NCBI GenBank assembly: GCA_030044375.1 | Contig: JASHVX010000001.1 | Location: 1 to 7,882, forward strand | Direction: 5' to 3' | From: Nitrososphaerales archaeon | GTDB lineage: Archaea > Thermoproteota > Nitrososphaeria > Nitrososphaerales > Gagatemarchaeaceae | Length of the DNA: 7,882 nt | Shown here: positions 1 to 6,948 of the stretch, piece by piece | Layout: each line of letters starts with the position of its first letter | How positions within the stretch are numbered: the stretch's first letter is position 1 | The notes under the pieces: model-generated | Database searches by the model: none | What the model was told of the DNA's origin: nothing | What the model saw: only the letters and a program-made list of their open reading frames with translations | Translations under genes and position numbers: made by a program

Positions 1-733
1 GAAGATGCCTGTGGCCCAGGAAGGTGAGGTAGCCTGCGGCTACGGTCAAGACGAGGCCTGCCGCCACGCCGTAGTACACCACTGTAGGCCCCATCTCGAT
101 GTAGTAGCTCTGGAGGAAGAGCACGACTTCGACCGACTCTCGGTAGACGGAGGCGAAGCCTAGGAGGACCAGACCGAATAGAACGCGGCGGGTGTTCTTG
201 CCCATCCGCTGTGCGTCCGCTATCAGGGACCTCTTCGCTTTGGTCTGCATGTTGATCCACCCGGACCAGTAGACACCGTGGAAGAACCAGTTCATCACGA
301 TGAGGAGGACTATCACTGCGAAGAGGCCGGTGGCGGCCTGTATCGCCAGGGCGCCGTAGTTGACGGCCAGGCTGCTCACTATCGTGATGGCCACGAACCA
401 TGAAGCGACGCCCGCGCCGAACCCAAGGGCGGCCCCTAGCTGGACCGGTCGCTTGTACCCATACTCCTTCCCCTTCAGGCCGGCGACCAGAGCCGCCAGC
501 ACGAGAATCGACTCCAGCCCCTCGCGGTTCACGAGCACGGCTATGTCAAGAGCGGCTATTGGGGACGGCGTGCTTGTGGTAGGATTGGGGTTGCCGGCGG
601 CCGTTATTCCCTGCCATATGAGGACGGCGGCGATCGCCACCGCGCCGACCACGATGGCTGCGGTGCGCGCGAACTGTCGCAGGCGGAGTCGGCGCCTTTC
701 AGGCTGACCCAGGTCGAGGTCGGACGAGGTCAC
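1..733 (-). CDS. FTR1-family high-affinity iron permease (3' end beyond window)
   Basis: Multi-pass membrane permease predicted to import iron across the cytoplasmic membrane. The minus-strand frame stays open from a stop near 836 to the window edge, giving 244 residues from the chosen GTG at 733, the only usual start codon in frame before the first hydrophobic stretch. A short basic cytoplasmic tail (about 1-24) is followed by an extra hydrophobic segment (about 25-45), a Pro/Thr/Ser-rich loop (47-58), then the helix carrying the family signature REGLE at 70-74. Further hydrophobic segments follow, and a second signature-like site, YRESVE (glutamates at 199 and 202), lies in another helix. 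In the FTR1/EfeU family these Arg-Glu-x-x-Glu motifs are the proposed iron-binding sites; here the second has Ser where Gly is usual. Family members are about 270-290 residues, so perhaps 30-50 C-terminal residues are missing. No oxidase or EfeO/EfeB partner is visible. The family call is firm; the start is less certain. Confidence 0.88.
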   Translation of the reverse strand, partial: MTSSDLDLGQPERRRLRLRQFARTAAIVVGAVAIAAVLIWQGITAAGNPNPTTSTPSPIAALDIAVLVNREGLESILVLAALVAGLKGKEYGYKRPVQLGAALGFGAGVASWFVAITIVSSLAVNYGALAIQAATGLFAVIVLLIVMNWFFHGVYWSGWINMQTKAKRSLIADAQRMGKNTRRVLFGLVLLGFASVYRESVEVVLFLQSYYIEMGPTVVYYGVAAGLVLTVAAGYLTFLGHRHL

Positions 734-820
734 TCCCCGGACACCGCTGAGCTGTTCACCGAAGGGTCTCTCGCTATCCCTGGCATTGGTATCGTGCTCG
801 AGATGCGGTATAACATATGT

Positions 821-829
821 AATATTTAT
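821..829 (-). promoter_or_regulatory. TATA-box-like element for the FTR1 permease
   Basis: Read on the minus strand this is ATAAATATT, an AT-rich patch in GC-rich surroundings. Archaeal initiation about 25 bp downstream would fall near 795-800, leaving a leader of about 65 nt before the GTG at 733. That leader is longer than for the other promoters here, so either the start codon or the promoter assignment could be wrong. Confidence 0.4.
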
Positions 830-837
830 CCGCTACG

Positions 838-872
838 GTGTTAATGTATCTCGTTAACAGCGTGATTAACAC
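838..872. promoter_or_regulatory. Inverted-repeat cluster of TTAA half-sites, candidate operator
   Basis: GTGTTAAT at 838-845 is the exact reverse complement of ATTAACAC at 865-872. The palindrome GTTAAC (853-858) sits at the centre of symmetry. TTAA cores therefore occur at 841, 854 and 866, spaced 13 and 12 bp. The cluster lies just upstream of the FTR1 TATA element and about 60 bp upstream of the marR TATA element, a position suited to a regulator acting on one or both genes. Which protein binds it is not known from the sequence. Confidence 0.5.
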
Positions 873-930
873 AGCCGAGCCGACAGTAGAGGTCACCGTT
901 AGGGACCATCGAACCTCGCCGAGCAGAAGG

Positions 931-938
931 TAAATATA
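931..938 (+). promoter_or_regulatory. TATA-box-like element of the marR operon
   Basis: TAAATATA lies about 28 bp upstream of the marR ATG at 963. Archaeal transcription would start near 958-963, so the message is probably leaderless. This agrees with the lack of a convincing Shine-Dalgarno sequence before the ATG. Confidence 0.6.
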
Positions 939-945
939 CCTGACT

Positions 946-960
946 GTCAAGGGTCTTGAC
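946..960. promoter_or_regulatory. Perfect 6-3-6 inverted repeat, probable MarR operator
   Basis: GTCAAG (946-951), spacer GGT, CTTGAC (955-960) form a perfect dyad between the TATA element and the marR start codon, overlapping the expected transcription start. MarR repressors are dimers that bind palindromes of about this size and commonly repress their own operon by blocking initiation. Both position and symmetry fit autoregulation; binding by this MarR is inferred. Confidence 0.6.
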
Positions 961-962
961 TA

Positions 963-1451
963 ATGAACACCCCTCAGCCTTCAGCGAAGAGCTATGATGA
1001 GGCCCCGTTCTCTGCGCTGCTGCACGCGACCCGCGGGACCTACACAGCGGCCATCCAGCACGCCCAGGCGAAGGTGGGGTGCGGAGACATCCCCGCCTCC
1101 GGAGAACCCATCCTGAGCGCGATGGAGTGGAGCGGAGCCTCGCTTGAGTCGGTCGTGCGTTGGCTGGGCGTCACCAAGCAGGCGGCAGGACAAGCCGTCG
1201 ATGTGCTCGTGGCGAGAGGGTACCTCGAGCGGATTCGGGACCCTTCTGACAGGCGGAGGGTGAATCTCTCGCTGACCGATCGCGGGCGCAACGCCGGAAG
1301 GGCGGCGCGAGGGGCCATCGAGCAGGTGGACCGCGACTTGAGGGCCAGAGTGGGAGACGAGAGCATCGCCCACGCGCGCAAGACACTGATTGCCCTTCGC
1401 GAAATCAAACGCGGCCTACCAGGCAAGGCCGCACAGGACGGGGAGACGTGA
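963..1451 (+). CDS. MarR-family winged helix-turn-helix transcriptional regulator
   Basis: A 162-residue protein, a typical length for MarR repressors, which act as dimers and leave DNA when they bind small phenolic or hydrophobic ligands or are oxidised. The N-terminal helices (about 15-60) would form the dimer interface. The helix-turn-helix covers about 58-88, with the recognition helix starting near GVTKQAAGQA (69-78). The beta wing carries the hallmark DPSDRRR (93-99) followed by a strand ending LTDRG. The C-terminal helix returns to the dimer interface. It has a single cysteine at residue 40, so a two-cysteine redox switch is unlikely. It is the first gene of a three-gene operon; its stop overlaps the next start by 4 bp. 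The perfect inverted repeat at 946-960 suggests autorepression. The ATG at 963 matches a leaderless start. The family is clear; the ligand is unknown. Confidence 0.92.
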   Translation: MNTPQPSAKSYDEAPFSALLHATRGTYTAAIQHAQAKVGCGDIPASGEPILSAMEWSGASLESVVRWLGVTKQAAGQAVDVLVARGYLERIRDPSDRRRVNLSLTDRGRNAGRAARGAIEQVDRDLRARVGDESIAHARKTLIALREIKRGLPGKAAQDGET

Positions 1452-2533
1452 GAGTCGTGCCGCTCGCCCGCGCCGCAGACAGGGACGAGGACTACGCGCG
1501 CCTAGGCCTCAAGCGAGACCAGGTCGAACAATGGGAGGACGGGATGAGGACGTCAGGAGGGCGGGACAGCTTCGAGTGGTGGTACTTCGACTCGCGTTTG
1601 GAAGATGGGACGAAGGTGGTCATCACGTTCTACACGAAGTGGCTGCTCAAGCCACGGGGACCGGAGGCTCCTCTGATAACGGTCGACATAGACCGCCCCG
1701 GCCAGCCAGCGAAGGACCTGATGATCCACGCAGGACCGGAGGAGTTCAAGGCGAGCAGGGAGACGTGCGACGTCCAGATCAAAGACAGCTACTTCCGGGG
1801 CGACCTCCACACCTACAACATCAAGGTCGTTGACGAGAGCGTGGTGCTCGAGGCGGAGCTCGTCGGGCAGGTGCCTCCGTGGCGGCCCGGGACGGCATAC
1901 AAGTACTTCGGCGAGCACGACGAGCACTTCTTCGCGTGGCTGCCAGCCGTCCCCCAGGGAAGGGCCACCGTCACCATCACTGAGAAGGGCTCGCAGCCTC
2001 GCACTCTCACAGGGGTCGGCTATCACGACCATAACTGGGGAGATGTCGTGATGTCCAAGCTACTGAACCACTGGTACTGGGGGAGGGCCCAGGCCGGGCC
2101 CTATTCGATAGTGGCCACGCGCCTCTATGCCGAGAAGGCCTACGGCCGGACCGAGTTGACAGAGTTCATGCTGGCAAGGAACGGCAAGGTTGTCGCCGAC
2201 GACACCTCCAAGGTCACGCTGCTTCTCGAAGACGCGTTCATCGACGAGAGGAGCGGCAAGCCGGTCGCCAACCTCTTGATCTATGACTACAAGGAAGACG
2301 CCCAGAACGGCTACAGGGTGACCTTCCGGCGTGAGGAGACCATCCTCGACTACAGATTCGCCGACCAGGTGAAGGGCCTCAAGCACATCCTAGCCCGAGT
2401 GGCGAACGTCGACGGGGCCTACATGCGCTTCAGCGGCGGCGTGTCGGTCGAGCGGTATGAAGGAGGCAAGTCAGTCGAACGGGCCAGCGACACGGGGATA
2501 TGGGAGCTGATGTACTTCGGACACGTCGAATAG
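1448..2533 (+). CDS. CrtC/AttH-type lipocalin-like domain protein (hydratase/cyclase superfamily)
   Basis: A 361-residue protein resembling the family that includes carotenoid 1,2-hydratase (CrtC), AttH and the fungal Diels-Alderase-type pericyclases, all built from two lipocalin-like beta barrels that hold a hydrophobic substrate. The signatures are FEWWYFD (42-48) near the N-terminus and YHDHNWGD (192-199) in the middle, followed by HWYWGRA. The histidines and aspartates of the second motif lie where CrtC-type enzymes carry their proposed catalytic acids. No signal peptide or membrane helix is evident, so it is probably cytoplasmic. The GTG at 1448 overlaps the marR TGA, and a GGGGAG stretch just upstream may serve as ribosome binding site; the in-frame GTG at 1457 is an alternative with better spacing. 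No carotenoid genes are visible, so a true CrtC role is not supported. Substrate unknown; the partner CoA-transferase hints at a lipid, terpenoid or polyketide-like acyl compound. Confidence 0.8.
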   Translation: MRVVPLARAADRDEDYARLGLKRDQVEQWEDGMRTSGGRDSFEWWYFDSRLEDGTKVVITFYTKWLLKPRGPEAPLITVDIDRPGQPAKDLMIHAGPEEFKASRETCDVQIKDSYFRGDLHTYNIKVVDESVVLEAELVGQVPPWRPGTAYKYFGEHDEHFFAWLPAVPQGRATVTITEKGSQPRTLTGVGYHDHNWGDVVMSKLLNHWYWGRAQAGPYSIVATRLYAEKAYGRTELTEFMLARNGKVVADDTSKVTLLLEDAFIDERSGKPVANLLIYDYKEDAQNGYRVTFRREETILDYRFADQVKGLKHILARVANVDGAYMRFSGGVSVERYEGGKSVERASDTGIWELMYFGHVE

Positions 2534-2549
2534 CGAAAGGAAGAGAGCC

Positions 2550-4076
2550 GTGTCTCACGCACCAAGAGAAGCCGACGCGTCTTCGAGCCAGGAACTCAAC
2601 CAGCATCTCGAACGCCTGCTGGCAGGGACCGGCGTGGGACCTGCCGACACCGGCGGGAGCATAACGTTCCTCGGTCAAGACCCGCTCTTCCCAAGTGCGA
2701 TCCGCCTCGGGTCTGTCTTCGCCCTCTCGGCCATGGCCGCCGCCGTCGGCGCTGCAGCGATCTGGAGGATGCGCACAGGGACGGGCCAGGACCTGTCTAT
2801 CGACCTCCGGACTTCGTCGCACGGCATCGACCCGGAGCTGACGTTCGGCCCGACGGTGAACGGGTGGCCATATCCAAACCCCATCGGCAACGCCCACCCG
2901 TTCTCCATCTTTCCGTTCGAGACGAGAGACGGTCGGTGGGTGTATCCTTCGGCTGTGTACCCGGCCCAGCAGTTCGCCTGGACGAACTTCTTCGACTGCG
3001 GCGCCAACCACCGCAGCGTCGCCGCCGCGATCGGCAAGTGGGACTCGTCGGAGCTCGAGGACGCGGCGAACAAGGCGGGCCACACCCTTTGCATCGCCCG
3101 GACGGCCGATGAATGGGCGAAGCACCCTCAGGGCCAGTATCTGACCGGCGAGCCGGTCATCGCGGTGCGGAAGATCGCCGAAGGAGACCCGCTGCCTTTC
3201 GGACCGTCGGCCAGACCACTCGGCGGGGTCCGCGTCCTCTCTGCCACCCATGCTGTTGCCGGTCCGGTGGTCGGACGAACGCTGGCGGAACAGGGCGCCC
3301 AGGTCCTCCAGTTCAACCGGTCTGACGAGTTCGAGCACCCGTGGGTCTACGACGACGCGAACGTCGGGTTCCGGTCCACCTACCTAGACCTGCACAAGCC
3401 CGACAGCCGGGGGAGGGCTCTGGCCCTGGCCAAGGGCGCCGATGTCTTCGTGGACAACTTCCGAGGCCGCAAGCTCGCCGAGTTCGGCTTCTCGCCAGAA
3501 CGGCTCGCGGCGGGCCATCGCGGCATCGTAGTCGTGAGCGTCCGATGCTACGGCTGGGGGGGTCCCTGGTCCGAACGGGGAGGCTTCGACATGCTCGGGT
3601 CGGCGGCGTCCGGGGTCGCCATGGCTGAGGGCGGGAACGGAAAGCCGTCCATGCCACCGACGGCGCTGATCAATGACTACGTGACGGGCTACATGGGAGC
3701 GGCGGGGGCTGCTGCTGCGCTCGCCCGCCGGGCCGAGGAGGGAGGGAGCTATCATGTGACCGTAAGCCTCACGCGGAACGCGATGTGGTACATGTCGTTG
3801 GGCCTGGTCCCGCCCGAAGAGCGCGCCTTCGCGGAGAACCCCTTCCGCCGCCTCGACATGCTGTCGGCCAAGCCTGCAGAGCTCCTCACCTTGGTGATGA
3901 AGCTGAGGGAGCGCCTTCTTACGCCCGAGACCGTCGAACGCGACACACCGCTCGGCCGTGTGCGCCGACTGGCGCCAGCCGTGCACTTCTCGCGCACCGC
4001 CGGTTCGTGGGAGGACCCGATCCTTGCGCCGATGGGGTCATCTGCGCCGATATGGCTCGGCCCCGACGTCGCCTAG
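2550..4076 (+). CDS. Class III CoA-transferase (CaiB/BaiF family), long form with an extra N-terminal half-domain
   Basis: Expected to move coenzyme A between carboxylic acids through an aspartyl-CoA mixed anhydride. It has 508 residues, against about 400 for classic CaiB or formyl-CoA transferase. Residues 224-254 form the Rossmann-like start of the family (LGGVRVL, then GPVVGRTLAEQGAQV). DVFVDNFRG begins at 298, GGFD lies at 344-347, and PPTALIND ends in Asp376, which aligns with the catalytic aspartate of formyl-CoA transferase. The extra N-terminal part (about 37-215) contains RMRTGTGQDLSIDLR, which resembles the strand normally found in the C-terminal half of CaiB proteins (RTGxGQxVDVSL), so it looks like a degenerate partial second copy. 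Bacterial CoA-transferases of about 470 residues with this layout are known. The GTG start at 2550 follows GAAAGGAAG, 16 bp after the lipocalin stop, so the genes are probably cotranscribed. Family firm; substrate unknown. Confidence 0.87.
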   Translation: MSHAPREADASSSQELNQHLERLLAGTGVGPADTGGSITFLGQDPLFPSAIRLGSVFALSAMAAAVGAAAIWRMRTGTGQDLSIDLRTSSHGIDPELTFGPTVNGWPYPNPIGNAHPFSIFPFETRDGRWVYPSAVYPAQQFAWTNFFDCGANHRSVAAAIGKWDSSELEDAANKAGHTLCIARTADEWAKHPQGQYLTGEPVIAVRKIAEGDPLPFGPSARPLGGVRVLSATHAVAGPVVGRTLAEQGAQVLQFNRSDEFEHPWVYDDANVGFRSTYLDLHKPDSRGRALALAKGADVFVDNFRGRKLAEFGFSPERLAAGHRGIVVVSVRCYGWGGPWSERGGFDMLGSAASGVAMAEGGNGKPSMPPTALINDYVTGYMGAAGAAAALARRAEEGGSYHVTVSLTRNAMWYMSLGLVPPEERAFAENPFRRLDMLSAKPAELLTLVMKLRERLLTPETVERDTPLGRVRRLAPAVHFSRTAGSWEDPILAPMGSSAPIWLGPDVA

Positions 4077-4106
4077 CAGCCAGATGACGCTCTCCGGTGT
4101 AGGTCC

Positions 4107-4793
4107 TCACTTGCGACGGATGACCACGATCGCACCTTCGAGCGTTGGGTCCTCCTTGGCGTCTGAGACCATCGTGATGGGGACAACCGGGCCGCTTGAG
4201 AACAGCTCGCCCGGGAATGTGTCATGGACGCGACCCATTGTGATCGGGTTGAAGTTCCCATTGTAGCTGGTCCTGGCTCCCCTGAGAAGCAGCCCGGCGC
4301 CTGGCTTCAGAACCCTCCCGAGCTCCACGGCGTAGGCCTTCCCTTCACCGTCGCTCAAGTTGTGAAGCAAGCCTCTGTCAAGCGCGAAGTCGATGCTCTT
4401 GTCCCCGACCGGCATGTCAGTCGCACTGGCGTGGATGGTCTCGATCTCCACGCCGGCCCTGGCCGCCCTCTGTCGTACCAGCTCCAAGGCCGCAGAGCTG
4501 ACGTCCAGCGCCTTGACTCGGAACCCCAGTGTCGCCAGCTGGACCGCGTCCGACCCGGAGCCGCAGCCGACATCCAGGATCACCCCTCGACGCGGGAAGA
4601 GGCCAAGAGCTGCGCAGGCCGCCACCTCCTGCGAGCCGGCGCCATAGTCCCAGTCCCGGTAGCGGCCTGTGCGATAGGCTTCGTCCCAGTCCAAGCTCGA
4701 GAAACCCTGAGGAAGATTCGCCTGCCATGTAGTAGAATGTTGTGGGACGTGAGAGCCAAGGGCCGGTTCGCTCCCGCAGCTGGCCGAAACCAC
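4107..4793 (-). CDS. Class I SAM-dependent methyltransferase (TehB/thiopurine-type fold)
   Basis: A 228-residue Rossmann-fold methyltransferase. The SAM-binding motif I, ILDVGCGSGSDAVQLA, is at about 71-86; the acidic residue ending strand 2 lies in VKALDVS. A later acidic motif is ASATDMPVGDKSIDFALDRGLLHNL, with the LHNL typical of small-molecule methyltransferases. Before motif I comes a DWDEAYRTGRYRDWDYG cap, a pattern found at the start of TehB/thiopurine-type enzymes. The start is uncertain: GTG at 4793 follows the upstream cyclase stop by 29 bp, but the family pattern begins only about residue 35, and a TTG at that Leu-Asp-Trp-Asp could be the true start, giving about 195 residues. It lies behind the cyclase gene on the same strand and may be cotranscribed. 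It converges on the CoA-transferase with only 30 bp between them. Acceptor substrate unknown. Confidence 0.82.
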   Translation of the reverse strand: MVSASCGSEPALGSHVPQHSTTWQANLPQGFSSLDWDEAYRTGRYRDWDYGAGSQEVAACAALGLFPRRGVILDVGCGSGSDAVQLATLGFRVKALDVSSAALELVRQRAARAGVEIETIHASATDMPVGDKSIDFALDRGLLHNLSDGEGKAYAVELGRVLKPGAGLLLRGARTSYNGNFNPITMGRVHDTFPGELFSSGPVVPITMVSDAKEDPTLEGAIVVIRRK

Positions 4794-4822
4794 CCCCTAC
4801 CAGGGCCTCATGCGCAGATGCG

Positions 4823-6784
4823 TCATCGCCGGGCCGGCCTGAGCGCCGACTGCCTCCGGACCAGGTCGGCGATCCTGGGGTCGCTCCTGGCAGGCGCGTA
4901 GAGAGGAGAATACATCAGCTCAAGCAGCGGCAGGCTGTGCAGCTCGAACGACTTCTCGAGGCAGACCACGAACGAGTCCATGTCTCCGAGCGCGAAGTGG
5001 ACGAACCCCTCATAGATCGCGGTCAGTTCGCCTTTTTCGGCCCTCTTCCGCAGCAGCCCGATCATCTGCTGCGCCGCCTCCCTGTCCCCGGTCCGAGCCG
5101 CCAGGATTCCGCGATAGGCCAGCGTCCAAGCCCTTTCAGGCCCCAGCTTTTCCATCTCGGCCACCGCCTCCGCCGCCCGACCATAGTCTCCCTTGCCCAG
5201 GTAGTACTCCGCAAGATGGGCACTTGTCCTGTAGGGGACCAGGGGCTTGTTCTTTTCCCAGTGGGCCAGAGCATCAGCCTCCCTCCCGGAGTACGCGTAC
5301 GCGCGCCCGAGAAATGCGATGACGTTGATGTCGAGGGGGTCGACGGCTTGGGCGGCCTCCAAGAGGCGGATGGTCTCTTCGATGTCACCCTCGCCGGCGA
5401 CTATCTGCGCCAACCACCGATAGGGGTCCGAGAGACTCGGGTTGAGCTCGATGGCCCTGCGCGCCTCCCTTTCGCTGCCTGCGAAGTCGTCTTCGCCGAG
5501 CATAAGGCCCGACAGGACGGAGTGGGCCTCCGCCAGCCCGGCGTCGAGGCTCAGCGCCTCCGTCAACTGCTTCCTGGCCCGGTTCACCGAGTCCGAGTAG
5601 CTGGCCGCGCCTTCGTGGGCTAGCCAGAGTAGCGCCTCCGCGACCCCTACCTTCGCCCTCGGGAAGGACGGGTCCCTTCGCTCTGCTTCCTCGAAGAGGC
5701 CCAGGGCCTGCCTGACCGCAGACTCCGACCTCTTGTCGTTGAAGAGCTTCCGGGCTCTAAGGAAGGTCGTGTAGGCCTCGATGTCCTTGGTGTCTCGCAC
5801 CTCCCTTTGCGGCAGCGGCAGCGCTGAGGCCCCTCCGGCGATCGAGCTCGCTATCTGTGACACGATTTTCGATGCGATCTCCGTCTGGACCGCGAAGATG
5901 TCGTCCAGCTCTCTGTCGTACCTGTCAGACCACATGTGTTCCTCCGTCGCCGCGTCTATCAGTTGGACTGTGATTCTGACGCGGCTCCCCGCCTTCCTGA
6001 CGCTGCCCTCGACCAGCGTGCCGACGCCCAGCTCCCTGCCGATCTCGGACGCTTTGCGCTCCTTCTTCTTGTAGCTCATCACAGACGTCCTCGCGATGAC
6101 CCTGAGGCTCTTCACCTGAGCGAGCCTGTCGATGAGCTCCTCGGTCATGCCGTCGGCGAAGTATTCGTCCTCAGGGGCGACGCTGAAGTTGCTCAGCGGG
6201 AGGACCGCCACCCTTTCCTTCGGCAGGGCACCCATCGGCGCCGGCTTGGGTGCCTCCTCTCCTAGTCCGGCGACTCGATACACTTCGATAGGGACGGTCA
6301 CGTTCTTGAGGGAAGGGAAGCCCAACGATTCGAACTTGTAGTCCACCTTGTTGACGACGCTCTGGAAGACCTGGGCGCTCATGCAGACTCCGCCCGGGGG
6401 TGAGAGAGGTTCGATCCTCGACGCGACGTTGACCGCGTCCCCGGCTACATCCTCTCCTTGGTGGACGACGTCGCCGAGGTGAATCCCAATCCTGAGCTTG
6501 AGCCCTTGCGTCTCGGGAAGGCGGAGGTTCAGTTCCTTGACGGCGGCTTGGATCGCCACCGCGCACTTGACGGCGTCCTGGGCGCTCCCGAACTCGACTA
6601 GGAACGCATCCCCGATTGTCTTTACCTCCCTTCCACCGTATTCCGTCAGTATGGGTCTGACGAGCTTCCTTTGCTCACCGAGCAAAGACAGCGAGAGCTC
6701 TTCGTTCGTCTGCCCAAGCGACGTGTATCCGACCATGTCGGTGAACATGATCGCGGCGAGTCTCCGTTCGCCGTCTGGCGACAT
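4823..6784 (-). CDS. Class III adenylate/guanylate cyclase with TolB-like domain and TPR tail
   Basis: A 653-residue soluble protein in three parts. Residues 8-180 form a class III nucleotide cyclase domain: metal-binding Asp16 (IMFTDMVGYTSL) and Asp59 (VKTIGDAF), adenine-selecting Lys55 and Asp112, and transition-state residues Asn119 and Arg123 (AVNVASRIE). All needed residues are present, so an active adenylyl cyclase making cAMP is predicted. Residues about 190-310 match the TolB-like/FlgO-type domain often fused to such cyclases (VAVLPLSNFS, DEYFADGMTEELIDRLA, VEGSVRKAG, RYDRELDDIFAVQ). From about 330 to the end are helical repeats with TPR-like spacing (for example AIELNPSLSDPYRWLAQI, AAQAVDPLDINVIAFLGRAY), suited to protein partner binding. 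No signal peptide or membrane helix is seen. The architecture is known from proteobacteria and some archaea. The ATG at 6784 sits about 30 bp below a TATA-like element. The activating signal is unknown. Confidence 0.92.
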   Translation of the reverse strand: MSPDGERRLAAIMFTDMVGYTSLGQTNEELSLSLLGEQRKLVRPILTEYGGREVKTIGDAFLVEFGSAQDAVKCAVAIQAAVKELNLRLPETQGLKLRIGIHLGDVVHQGEDVAGDAVNVASRIEPLSPPGGVCMSAQVFQSVVNKVDYKFESLGFPSLKNVTVPIEVYRVAGLGEEAPKPAPMGALPKERVAVLPLSNFSVAPEDEYFADGMTEELIDRLAQVKSLRVIARTSVMSYKKKERKASEIGRELGVGTLVEGSVRKAGSRVRITVQLIDAATEEHMWSDRYDRELDDIFAVQTEIASKIVSQIASSIAGGASALPLPQREVRDTKDIEAYTTFLRARKLFNDKRSESAVRQALGLFEEAERRDPSFPRAKVGVAEALLWLAHEGAASYSDSVNRARKQLTEALSLDAGLAEAHSVLSGLMLGEDDFAGSEREARRAIELNPSLSDPYRWLAQIVAGEGDIEETIRLLEAAQAVDPLDINVIAFLGRAYAYSGREADALAHWEKNKPLVPYRTSAHLAEYYLGKGDYGRAAEAVAEMEKLGPERAWTLAYRGILAARTGDREAAQQMIGLLRKRAEKGELTAIYEGFVHFALGDMDSFVVCLEKSFELHSLPLLELMYSPLYAPARSDPRIADLVRRQSALRPARR

Positions 6785-6810
6785 GTCTTCGCATTCTGGA
6801 CTCGGATTAG

Positions 6811-6820
6811 TGATAAAACG
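6811..6820 (-). promoter_or_regulatory. TATA-box-like element of the cyclase gene
   Basis: Minus-strand CGTTTTATCA lies about 30 bp upstream of the cyclase ATG at 6784. Initiation about 25 bp downstream would fall near 6788-6792, giving a leader of only a few bases. No Shine-Dalgarno sequence precedes the ATG, which agrees with leaderless translation. Confidence 0.5.
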
Positions 6821-6854
6821 TTTGCCGGGCCGTGGTGCAACCCGAGCCGTCCGT

Positions 6855-6948
6855 CAGGGGCGAGAGACAGCAGAACGATGAGGACCCCTGTCTCCATGAC
6901 AGTCCTTACGACACTCCACCCCAGGGGCCTCTTTGGTTGGTCAGGGGC
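6855..6948. repeat. Four CAGGGG motifs upstream of the cyclase promoter
   Basis: CAGGGGC occurs in direct orientation at 6855-6861, 6922-6928 and 6942-6948, and its inverted core CCCCTG at 6885-6890. A small hairpin-like repeat, CTGTC-TCCAT-GACAG, lies at about 6889-6903. All are in the 232-bp noncoding gap between the tautomerase stop and the cyclase start, just upstream of the cyclase TATA element. They may be regulator half-sites or tautomerase 3' end structures; GC-rich background makes chance possible. No convincing gene was found in this gap. Confidence 0.35.

Noticed and set aside
360..707. Plus-strand open frame opposite the permease
   Set aside because: It is the shadow of the FTR1 gene, whose REGLE motif and hydrophobic pattern are on the minus strand.
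1448..2533. Naming the lipocalin-fold gene crtC
   Set aside because: Only the fold signatures match; there are no carotenoid biosynthesis neighbours and many members of this family have other substrates.
2430..3338. Long minus-strand open frame (302 codons) opposite the lipocalin and CoA-transferase genes
   Set aside because: It is antisense to two genes with clear family motifs, is rich in Arg/Gly/Pro as expected for a GC-rich shadow frame, and shows no recognisable domain.
4077..4106. Possible bidirectional terminator between the converging CoA-transferase and methyltransferase genes
   Set aside because: The 30-bp gap shows no T-rich tract or stable hairpin on either strand.
4742..5623. 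Long plus-strand open frame (293 codons) opposite the cyclase gene
   Set aside because: It lies antisense to the TPR region, which has clear repeat structure; no motif or promoter supports the plus-strand frame.
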